Below the pieces are notes generated by a model, which saw only the letters and a list, made by a program, of their open reading frames with translations, had not been told where the DNA came from and did not search any database. DNA of 18,156 bases from DATNBT01 sp964579765 (GTDB lineage: Bacteria > Acidobacteriota > Vicinamibacteria > Vicinamibacterales > CAVVIG01): contig CAZOIK010000179.1 of the NCBI GenBank assembly GCA_964579765.1, positions 1-18,156 on the forward strand, given 5' to 3'. This document shows positions 1 to 6,086 of the stretch, piece after piece; position 1 is the first letter of the stretch; each line of letters opens with the position of its first letter. The position numbers and the translations under genes were made by a program.

Positions 1-324
1 TCCCGCCGTGACCAGTTCGACGTCCAGCGCCGCCAGCGTTCGCGCGGCGGCCGCCGCGCCGGCCTCGGTCAGCACGCGCAGCCAGAGCCCGAAGCGTTCG
101 GCGTCGAGCGTCTCGTCAGCCGACGGCGTGCGCGCGCGCCAGACGTCCACGTCGAGCACGCGGCCGATTTGTTCCGGCGTCGCGAGCGCGATGAGATCGC
201 CGGCGTCCTCCAGTCCGCACGCGTCGATCGCGCGGTGGAGGACGTCGGACGGAAGGCGGGGCACGGCGGCCGCCAGATCGGGCACGGCGAGGAGACGGTC
301 GCGTAACGATCGCAGATCCGCCAT
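1..324 (-). CDS. DUF6178-like protein, N-terminal part (runs off the window)
   Basis: An open frame of 108 codons runs from an ATG at 322-324 to the window edge with no stop, so the C-terminal part is missing. The visible part contains PSDVLHRAIDACGLEDAGDL, then IALATPEQIGRVLDVDVW, then FGLWLRVLTEAGAAAAARTL. This run of an 'LP.(D/E)VLHR...GLEDAG(D/E)L.ALATPEQ' segment followed by 'D.D.W' matches my memory of the DUF6178 family, whose biochemical role is unknown to me. It looks soluble, with no signal peptide or membrane segment. The ATG has no purine-rich Shine-Dalgarno; a TAGGAT box lies 10 nt upstream, so the message may have almost no leader. The gene diverges from the large secreted-protein gene at 473. 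Other reading frames over the same bases are Arg/Ser-rich and look like shadows. The reading frame is secure; the family name is less so. Confidence 0.62.
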   Translation of the reverse strand, partial: MADLRSLRDRLLAVPDLAAAVPRLPSDVLHRAIDACGLEDAGDLIALATPEQIGRVLDVDVWRARTPSADETLDAERFGLWLRVLTEAGAAAAARTLAALDVELVTAG

Positions 325-334
325 GAGGAGGCGA

Positions 335-340
335 ATCCTA
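335..340 (-). promoter_or_regulatory. Possible -10 box (TAGGAT) for the DUF6178-like gene
   Basis: TAGGAT on the minus strand ends 10 nt before the ATG at 324, which would put transcription start about 3 nt before the start codon. No convincing -35 box sits at 16-18 bp. It resembles the TACAAT and TATAAT boxes placed 8 nt before the starts at 5452 and 17558, but is the weakest of the three. Confidence 0.3.
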
Positions 341-366
341 GCCGCCTCTCGCCGGAAAAAACAGTC

Positions 367-395
367 TTGAACGGCGTCGGGGCGTGACCGACAAT
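367..395 (+). promoter_or_regulatory. Possible sigma70-type promoter for the secreted PDZ/cupin protein
   Basis: TTGAAC at 367-372 and GACAAT at 390-395 are separated by 17 bp. Four of six bases match consensus at each box. Transcription would start near 402, giving a leader of about 70 nt before the ATG at 473. It sits in the divergent gap between two genes, where a promoter is expected. This is based on sequence match only. Confidence 0.35.
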
Positions 396-431
396 ATGAG
401 TGGGAACGCGCGCGGGTACTGGTGTCGGATC

Positions 432-453
432 GTCGATCGGTCGATAGATCGAC
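432..453. promoter_or_regulatory. GTCGAT repeat/dyad in the leader of the secreted protein gene
   Basis: GTCGAT occurs at 432-437 and again at 440-445, and its inverted copy ATCGAC lies at 448-453. The second and third copies form a 14-bp dyad with a 2-bp centre, too tight for an RNA hairpin, as in a protein operator. The first and third copies could instead form a 6-bp RNA stem with a 10-nt loop. It lies 20-40 nt before the ATG at 473. No regulator is identified. Confidence 0.25.
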
Positions 454-472
454 AGCCCCCCGAACATCTGCC

Positions 473-3400
473 ATGCGCACACGCTCCGTCGCGTTTCTCC
501 TCTTTGGCGCGTTTCTGGGTTCGACCGTTCACGCGCAGTCTCCATCGCCGTCCCTGTCGTCTGGCCGCCCTGCGTCGTGGCGCTATGCGTCCGAGCAGGA
601 ATGGATCGTCAGCGACGTCGTGTCCACGCTGGCGCGGCTGTGCAGCCGCATGCGATCGACGCCGCTCGGCGACGTGCGCGTGTCCGTCGCGCAGGCGGGG
701 CCGTCGCTGAGAGCCGTCGTCGCCGCAGCGGACGGGACGACGAGCATCGACGTTCGCGATCACATCTGGGCGCCGGCAAACTACGTCCCGCTCGCGAAGC
801 AGTGGGCCGGCCGGCGGCTGCCGCGCGCGCCGCAGACATCTGCGTCTGGCGCGTTGAGCGCGCTCACGACGCCGACCGTCCGGACGCTCGAAGCGGCCAA
901 CCTCGATCTCGCGCGCCGGCTGTCGGCGCCGTCGCCCGATCGCGGCGACTACGACGACGCGGCGCTGCTCGCCGGCGTCATGGCGCTGCGCGAGGCGCCG
1001 GGGCCGTTCTCCGACGTGCGCCATCTGCTCTCGACGATGACCGCGTATCTCGCCATGGCCGATGCGGGCGGCGCGCCGGCGACCAAGAGCGGCCGCGTCG
1101 CGGCGGTGATTGCGCTGGCCCTCGTCGATCGTCAGCGCGATGCGCTCGATCAGCTCGAGGCGTGGGAGAAGCAGTCGCCGTCCGTGCTCGAGGAGACGTG
1201 GATTCGCGCGCTGACGCTGCGCGTCACGGGCGACTGGCGACAGCTGCAACGCCCGCAGTCGGCGACGCTCCTCGAGCGCGTCGAGTACGTCCGCGCGCTC
1301 GAAATGCGCCTCGGCCCGAGCGCCGTGCTCGATTTCCTCGACGCCAGCCACCCGGAGGACGTCGTGGACTGGGCGCGCATCGGCCTGTTTCGCACGAGCG
1401 TCGAGTCGGGCGGGCGCTTCAACGACGAGGCGATCGGCGGCGAACTCGGCGACGCCGTCGCCGTCTGGTCGAAGATTTCCGGGCAGAGCGGCACGCAGAA
1501 GGAACTCGTGACCGCTGTCCTCGAGCACTTGAACGACGACGCGCCGGCGTCCGGGCCGGACGCGGCGCCGATCGACTGGCCGACGTGGGCGGCCTCCATG
1601 CAGCGCCATCTGGTGGCGGACGTCGCCGCCGCCGTGGAACACGAGAGCAACCGCCTTGGCGCGAGGGACGCGGCCCGCGAGGTCGCGTCGAATGCGGAGC
1701 AGGCCTTCGGCCGGCTGACGATGTTTCCGCTGGCGAAGCTGCACTATGCGCTCGACGATCTCCAGCACGTCGAGGCCATGCGCGACGTGGTCGGCCTGAT
1801 GCAGCGGCGGCCCGAGTTGCTGACCTCCGCCCTGTGGATCACGGCGCTCGCGCCGCGCAACGGCCGCGCGCCGACCAACGTCGTGCCGCAGTCCACGTGG
1901 TTCACGAGCCTCGAGCCGGCCGGCACCGCGTACGACGCCGACAACCGTGTCTACACGTACTGGAAGACCAACCATCTGACGCTGCCGGCGCTGCAGGCCG
2001 TCCGCAGCGTCGCGCCCTTTTCGCGCTATCTGATCGAAGAGGAGATGCGCTGGCGCTACTTCCCGCCGCTCGTGCCGGCGCTCGACACCTATCAGCGCGC
2101 CGCGAGCCTTATCGCCGATTTCGACGCGGGTGTGCTGGCCGATCTCGCGACGAGCGCGAAAGGGGACCCGGCGGCGTACGAGTCGATTGCGGCGCGGCTG
2201 TGCAGGCTGCAGGCGAGCGCGTGCGACCTGTATGCGAAATTCCTGGCCGCGCACGATCGTGGCGCCGAGGCCGCGCGCGTGTTCGAGCAATGGATCGCGG
2301 GCACCCGCGATCAGGTCGCCGTCGCCAACGGCGTCAACTGGCTCGTCACGTACGACTACGAGCACGGCGACACGGCGCGGGCGATCGCGCTCGCCGACAA
2401 GGCCGCGGAGGTGTATTCGTATCGAGGGCTGAAGACCAAGGCGCGGCTGCTCGAGCGCATGGGCAACTATCGCGACGCGGAGTCGGTGCTGAAGAAGGCC
2501 AGCGAGCGCTACAACAGGACGGACGACTTGACGGCGTTCTACGCCCGGTGGAGCAAGACGACGGACGATGCGGGCGTGAAGACGGCGACGGACGCCCTGG
2601 TTGCGAACGTCTTCCCGAATGGCTTGTCGGCGATCGACGTCACGACGCTCTCCGGCGCTCCGGCCGACGGCAACCGACTCACGACCGTGGGCGAGCGTGG
2701 TGAGCAGGCCGGCTTCGCGGTCGGCGACGTGATCGTCGGCATCGACGGCATCCGCGTGCGCAACTACGACCAGCTCTATCTCGCGTGGCACATGAGCGCG
2801 TCGCCCGACATCGCGTTCGTCGTGTGGAAAGGCGCCAAGTACGTCACCGTGCGCGCGCCGATCCGCGAGTCGTGGGACGACTGGTACGTCAACACCGTGA
2901 CGCGTGCCGCCGCCCGCCGTACGGAGGCAGTGCGGAGCGAGCAGCGGTTGACGAAGGCGTACGAAGACGTGCGGTTCAAGGTCTCGCGCCTTCGCTGGGA
3001 GCGCGGCAACGACACGCCGGCGACGTACGATCACGCCGGCCCGGTGGTCGTCGTCTTTCTCGGCGACGGCATGCTGCAGACGTCGGCCGCCGGTCCCGTC
3101 GAAGCGCACCATCGCGGCGAGGTGAAGTATGTGGACGCCGGCATCGACGTCACCGCCGGGACGCTCGTCTCCGGCGACCGTCTCGAGGCGGTGATCGTCG
3201 AGCTCAAGACCACCGGATCGGCCCGCGGCCTGCAGCCAGCGGCGCTCCCGGCGGCGTTCCCGCGCGCGGGCGCCGCGCAGGTGCTCGACAACGACCGCGT
3301 CGCCGTCTGGGACGCCGCGTACCCGTCCGGCGAGCAACAGCCTTCGCTCTTGCACGCGCACAACGCCATTCGCGTCTGGATCGAGGGCACGACGCTCGAG

Positions 3401-3535
3401 CGCGCGGTGCCCGAACAGCCCGTGCAGCGGCTGCCGCGCCAAGAGGGCACGTGGGAACTGATTCCCGCCGGCATGGCTGCCTCCGAGCGCGCGATCGATC
3501 ATTCGGGCCGCGCCATTACCGTCGAGCTGAAGTAG
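473..3535 (+). CDS. Secreted protein: helical/TPR-like region, PDZ domain, two tandem cupin-like domains
   Basis: 1020 residues. I chose the ATG at 473 over the GTG at 422 because it starts directly with a signal peptide (MRTRSVAFLLFGAFLG, predicted cleavage after VHA at residue 21). Residues about 130-700 are Ala/Leu-rich and helical; 570-700 look TPR-like (AIALADKAAEVY, then KARLLERMGNYRDAESVLKK). A PDZ domain follows at about 715-797 (GEQAGFAVGDVIVGIDGIRV). Residues about 830-912 and 935-1020 each resemble a small cupin: the first has VVVVFLGDGML and ends AVIVELK; the second has LDNDRVAVWDAAYPSG, an HAH pair (H961, H963) and ends AITVELK. Cupin metal ligands are mostly absent in the first copy. 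It probably acts in the periplasm or outside the cell. No enzyme activity can be assigned; scaffold or substrate-binding roles are guesses. It is monocistronic as far as seen. Confidence 0.8.
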   Translation: MRTRSVAFLLFGAFLGSTVHAQSPSPSLSSGRPASWRYASEQEWIVSDVVSTLARLCSRMRSTPLGDVRVSVAQAGPSLRAVVAAADGTTSIDVRDHIWAPANYVPLAKQWAGRRLPRAPQTSASGALSALTTPTVRTLEAANLDLARRLSAPSPDRGDYDDAALLAGVMALREAPGPFSDVRHLLSTMTAYLAMADAGGAPATKSGRVAAVIALALVDRQRDALDQLEAWEKQSPSVLEETWIRALTLRVTGDWRQLQRPQSATLLERVEYVRALEMRLGPSAVLDFLDASHPEDVVDWARIGLFRTSVESGGRFNDEAIGGELGDAVAVWSKISGQSGTQKELVTAVLEHLNDDAPASGPDAAPIDWPTWAASMQRHLVADVAAAVEHESNRLGARDAAREVASNAEQAFGRLTMFPLAKLHYALDDLQHVEAMRDVVGLMQRRPELLTSALWITALAPRNGRAPTNVVPQSTWFTSLEPAGTAYDADNRVYTYWKTNHLTLPALQAVRSVAPFSRYLIEEEMRWRYFPPLVPALDTYQRAASLIADFDAGVLADLATSAKGDPAAYESIAARLCRLQASACDLYAKFLAAHDRGAEAARVFEQWIAGTRDQVAVANGVNWLVTYDYEHGDTARAIALADKAAEVYSYRGLKTKARLLERMGNYRDAESVLKKASERYNRTDDLTAFYARWSKTTDDAGVKTATDALVANVFPNGLSAIDVTTLSGAPADGNRLTTVGERGEQAGFAVGDVIVGIDGIRVRNYDQLYLAWHMSASPDIAFVVWKGAKYVTVRAPIRESWDDWYVNTVTRAAARRTEAVRSEQRLTKAYEDVRFKVSRLRWERGNDTPATYDHAGPVVVVFLGDGMLQTSAAGPVEAHHRGEVKYVDAGIDVTAGTLVSGDRLEAVIVELKTTGSARGLQPAALPAAFPRAGAAQVLDNDRVAVWDAAYPSGEQQPSLLHAHNAIRVWIEGTTLERAVPEQPVQRLPRQEGTWELIPAGMAASERAIDHSGRAITVELK

Positions 3536-3585
3536 CGCGGCCTGACTGCGTCGGGCTGGACTTGCGTTTGCAGCTTTGAGGCTCG

Positions 3586-4176
3586 ATGCCTCGTGAACGC
3601 CTGCCGCTCACACCCGCGCGCGCCGTCGTGTACGGCCTGTCCGCCGGAGTGGCCGCGAGCGCGCTGATGAGCCTGCTCGCGCGCCTGCCGGACATCGCCG
3701 CGGCGCCTGCGCGCAGTCGAGATGCCGGCCCGCCGCGCAACCACGGCGAGCTCGACGTCGCCACGCCCATGACGCCCGCGAGCGTGCTGGCGCAGTCCGC
3801 GGGACCGCACCCGGAGGGCGCCGCCGGACTGTTCGCGGCAAAGCTCGCCTCGGGCCTCTTTGGCCGCGATCTGTCCAGGTACACGCGCCTGTGGGGCAGC
3901 GTCGTACACATCGCCTACGGCAGCCTGGTCGGCCTCATCTACGCGATCGCGCAGACGAACGTCCGTCGCCGCCCCGCGCTCGCGGGCACGGTATACGGCC
4001 TGCTCGTGTGGTCGATCGGACCCGCGACGCTCGGGCCGGCGATGAAGCTGATGCCGCCGCCCGCGAAAGCGCCGCCCGCGCACGTGGCGGGCGACCTGGC
4101 CGCGCACGTCAGCTACGGCCTGGTCGTCGCGACGCTCTTCGATCGGCTGATCCGGCGGTCACCGGCGCGCGTATGA
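3586..4176 (+). CDS. Small multi-pass inner membrane protein (YagU/DUF1440-like)
   Basis: 196 residues with about four hydrophobic segments: near residues 14-32, 104-122, 130-152 and 168-186. Between the first two is a loop of about 70 residues rich in Ala, Pro and Gly. The pattern of small-residue helices with H-(I/V)-x-YG motifs (HIAYGSLVGLIYAIA, later HVSYGLVVATLF) and a GxxYGLLVW segment recalls YagU/DUF1440-type membrane proteins, but I am unsure of the family. GAGG lies 4 nt before the ATG. Its stop overlaps the start of the glycosidase gene by 4 nt (ATGA), so the two are probably translated together. Function is unknown. Confidence 0.6.
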   Translation: MPRERLPLTPARAVVYGLSAGVAASALMSLLARLPDIAAAPARSRDAGPPRNHGELDVATPMTPASVLAQSAGPHPEGAAGLFAAKLASGLFGRDLSRYTRLWGSVVHIAYGSLVGLIYAIAQTNVRRRPALAGTVYGLLVWSIGPATLGPAMKLMPPPAKAPPAHVAGDLAAHVSYGLVVATLFDRLIRRSPARV

Positions 4177-5426
4177 AATTCATGTTCGCCACGGGCATCG
4201 AGTGCAGCTATCCCGTTGCGGTCGGAAGCGACGGACGCCGCACGCGCATCGACGAGCTCGAGCTGACGTTTCATTACGTGCACTGGCGCGAGGATCTCGC
4301 GCTGGTGCGCCGTCTCGGCCTGCGCTACCTCCGCTATGGACCGCCGTGGTATCGCGTGCACCTCGGACCGGATGTCTACGACTGGGAGATGGTGGACCAG
4401 GTGTTCGCGGAGATTCGGCGGCTGGGCATCGTCCCAATCGTCGATCTCTGCCACTTCGGTGTCCCCGACTGGATCGGCGATTTCCAGAATCCCGACTGGC
4501 CGGAGTGGTTCCGCCAGTATGCCGCCGCGTTCGCGGAGCGGTTTCCGTGGGTGCGGTTCTACACGCCAATCAACGAGATCTACGCCTGCGCCAAGCTCTC
4601 CACGCTCGTCGGCTTGTGGAACGAGCGGGCGAGCGGCGATCATCGCGCGTTCGTCACCGCGATGACGCATCTGTGCCGGGCAAACTTGCTGGCCGTCGGC
4701 GACATCCTGCGGATCAGGCCGGACGCGATCTTCGTGCAGAGCGAGAGCGCCGAGTACTACCACCTCGGTGGAAGCGATCCGGCGAGCGTGCAGACGGCCG
4801 AGTGGGAGAACGCCCAGCGGTTCCTGAGCTTCGATCTGCTGTTCTCGCATCCGCCGGACCCCGTCGTGCAGACGTATCTGTTCGACAACGGGATGACCCG
4901 CGACGAGTACGCGTGGTTCATGTCGCACGGCCTCGACGGCCGCATCGTGATGGGGAACGACTACTACGATCGCAACGAGCAGGTCGTCGGCAAGCACGGC
5001 GCGCGTCCGTCGGGCGAGGTGTTCGGCTGGTCGGTCATCGCGCGACAGTATTTCGATCGCTATCGCCGCCCGGTGATGCACACCGAGACGAACACGTTCG
5101 ACGCGGTGGACGCGCCGCGCTGGCTCTGGAAAGAGTTCTACAACGTGCGGTACGTCCGCGAGCAGGGTATCCCGGTCATCGGCTTCACGTGGTACTCGCT
5201 GCTCGATCAGGTGGACTGGGACTCGGCGCTGGCCCGGGAGCGCGGGGTGGTCAACGCCTGCGGGCTGTTCGATCTGCAGCGGCGCCCGCGGGCGGTCGCG
5301 CTCGCGTACCAGGAACTGTTGCGCGAGTTCGCCGACGAGCCGCTGCTGCCCCCGCACGTCGTCCCCGGCGCCCACGCGGAGCTCTTGGCGCCGCGCGACG
5401 AGCCGTCGCCCGTACCGGTGTCCTGA
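4173..5426 (+). CDS. Glycoside hydrolase family 1-like protein
   Basis: 417 residues, cytoplasmic (no signal peptide). It begins at the ATG overlapping the previous stop. It shows the (beta/alpha)8 layout of GH1: RYLRYGPPWYRVH and YDWEMVDQVFAEIRRLGI near the N-terminus, the acid/base region FYTPINEIYA (E135), a likely nucleophile in MHTETNTFD (E305), and near the C-terminus GFTWYSLLDQVDW (residues 337-349), close to the GH1 'WSLLDNFEW' signature. The acid/base motif is NEI rather than the usual NEP, and the nucleophile motif is TETN rather than TENG, so it is a divergent member; the substrate cannot be read from sequence. GH1-like modules of this kind are also found fused to sugar-nucleotide reductases; here no such partner is fused. 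Its upstream neighbour is a coupled membrane protein. Confidence 0.75.
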   Translation: MKFMFATGIECSYPVAVGSDGRRTRIDELELTFHYVHWREDLALVRRLGLRYLRYGPPWYRVHLGPDVYDWEMVDQVFAEIRRLGIVPIVDLCHFGVPDWIGDFQNPDWPEWFRQYAAAFAERFPWVRFYTPINEIYACAKLSTLVGLWNERASGDHRAFVTAMTHLCRANLLAVGDILRIRPDAIFVQSESAEYYHLGGSDPASVQTAEWENAQRFLSFDLLFSHPPDPVVQTYLFDNGMTRDEYAWFMSHGLDGRIVMGNDYYDRNEQVVGKHGARPSGEVFGWSVIARQYFDRYRRPVMHTETNTFDAVDAPRWLWKEFYNVRYVREQGIPVIGFTWYSLLDQVDWDSALARERGVVNACGLFDLQRRPRAVALAYQELLREFADEPLLPPHVVPGAHAELLAPRDEPSPVPVS

Positions 5427-5437
5427 GGTCGCGGCGT

Positions 5438-5443
5438 TACAAT
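5438..5443 (+). promoter_or_regulatory. -10 box (TACAAT) directly upstream of the doxX-like start
   Basis: TACAAT matches the -10 consensus at 5 of 6 bases. It ends exactly 8 nt before the ATG at 5452, so transcription would start within about 2 nt of the start codon, giving a leaderless message. No Shine-Dalgarno is present in the 8 nt, which supports this reading. The -35 region is weak. The box lies just after the stop of the glycosidase gene. Confidence 0.5.
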
Positions 5444-5451
5444 CAGGCGCT

Positions 5452-5913
5452 ATGGAACGGGGCGTTCGTCGCTACGCCGAGTGGGGCTATCTCATCCTCA
5501 GACTCGGCGTGGCGTTCCTGTTTGTCTTCCACGCGCCGCAGAAATGGCTGGGCTGGTATGGCGGGCCGCGATGGCCGCTCCTCTCGCTGCGCAGCCTGGC
5601 CAGCCTGATCGAAGCCGTCGCGAGTCCCCTGATCGCGGTGGGACTCTGGACGTCGTGGGCGGCCGCGGCGGCGGCGATCGAGATGGCAGGCGCCTACCTC
5701 GTCGTCCACATCCACATCCTGTCGCATCCCGGCTGGCCGATCGAGAACCGCGGCGAGCTCGCCGTGCTGTACTTTTTCGTCTTCGTCTACATGATCGCGC
5801 GCGGCGGGGGGCGCTACAGCCTCGACGGCTGGCGGCGTCGGCGCGCGTCTCACGCGGCACCGGCGGCGACGGCCTCCGACCGGCCCCGCGACGCGGGCGA
5901 ACCCGTCGTCTGA
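5452..5913 (+). CDS. DoxX family membrane protein
   Basis: 153 residues with about four transmembrane helices. The N-terminal segment LRLGVAFLFVFHAPQKWLGW, the central membrane stretch with SLIEAVASPLIAVGLWT, and the terminal motif ENRGELAVLYFFVFVYMIAR followed by GGGRYSLD are typical of DoxX/quinol-oxidase-subunit-like proteins. The C-terminal 30 residues are a polar Arg/Ala tail. DoxX-family members are linked to thiosulfate:quinone oxidoreductase in Acidianus and to redox or detoxification complexes elsewhere; most, including this one, have no assigned reaction. It has its own -10 box and no Shine-Dalgarno, so it seems to be transcribed separately from the glycosidase and from the nitrate locus that begins 173 bp later. 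Confidence 0.85.
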   Translation: MERGVRRYAEWGYLILRLGVAFLFVFHAPQKWLGWYGGPRWPLLSLRSLASLIEAVASPLIAVGLWTSWAAAAAAIEMAGAYLVVHIHILSHPGWPIENRGELAVLYFFVFVYMIARGGGRYSLDGWRRRRASHAAPAATASDRPRDAGEPVV

Positions 5914-5937
5914 TCGCGGCGCGCCGCCATCGCGCGA

Positions 5938-5954
5938 CGACGACGTTGTTGTCG
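5938..5954 (+). other. Small hairpin after the doxX-like gene
   Basis: CGACGAC (5938-5944) pairs with GTTGTCG (5948-5954) around a 3-nt loop, a 7-bp stem with one G-U pair. It lies 25 bp after the doxX stop. It could end doxX transcription, although there is no T-tract, so it is a poor intrinsic terminator. Confidence 0.25.
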
Positions 5955-5995
5955 GGAATTCAAGCGTCCTTACAAGTGTGTCCGGTCCGCACTTG
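5949..5995 (+). promoter_or_regulatory. Possible promoter and overlapping dyad upstream of the nitrate locus
   Basis: TTGTCG at 5949-5954 and TACAAG at 5971-5976 are 16 bp apart and match consensus at 4 of 6 bases each. An inverted repeat, CAAGTGTG (5973-5980) and CGCACTTG (5988-5995), begins inside the -10 box and covers the expected start near 5983. A dyad in this place is typical of an operator. As RNA it is an 8-bp stem with one G-U pair and a 7-nt loop. No nitrate regulator gene lies in the window, so the binding factor is unknown. Confidence 0.35.
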
Positions 5996-6017
5996 CCCTC
6001 TAACACGTCGAAACACG

Positions 6018-6050
6018 CGAAGACAGGCGAGCGATCAGGCCTGAGCTTCG
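6018..6050 (+). other. Stem-loop in the leader of the nitrate locus
   Basis: CGAAG (6018-6022) pairs with CTTCG (6046-6050) and CAGGC (6024-6028) pairs with GCCTG (6039-6043), separated by a 1x2 internal loop and closed by a 10-nt loop. It ends 36 nt before the ATG at 6087. There is no T-tract. Some nitrate assimilation operons, such as Klebsiella nasF, are controlled by leader RNA hairpins bound by ANTAR proteins; those have 6-nt loops, which this one does not. Confidence 0.3.
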
Positions 6051-6086
6051 ATGACGACTCGGTTTGCGTCTTGCTGATTCATACGC

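Noticed and set aside
422..472. GTG start at 422 for the secreted protein
   Set aside because: It would place 17 polar residues before a signal peptide that begins well at the ATG at 473.
338..3502. A very long open frame on the minus strand opposite the secreted PDZ/cupin gene
   Set aside because: Its product is Arg/His/Ala-rich with no domain, and the plus strand has a signal peptide, PDZ and cupin motifs. GC-rich third positions readily open antisense frames.
4113..5375. Minus-strand open frame opposite the GH1-like gene
   Set aside because: The plus strand carries recognisable GH1 motifs; the antisense product has no domain.
5984..5996. A sigma54-type promoter in front of the nitrate locus
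   Set aside because: The GG and GC elements near 5984-5996 have the wrong spacing and the flanking bases do not match.
6051..6077. An 8-codon frame (MTTRFASC) just before the first nitrate gene
   Set aside because: No ribosome site and no regulatory codon run; so short that chance explains it.
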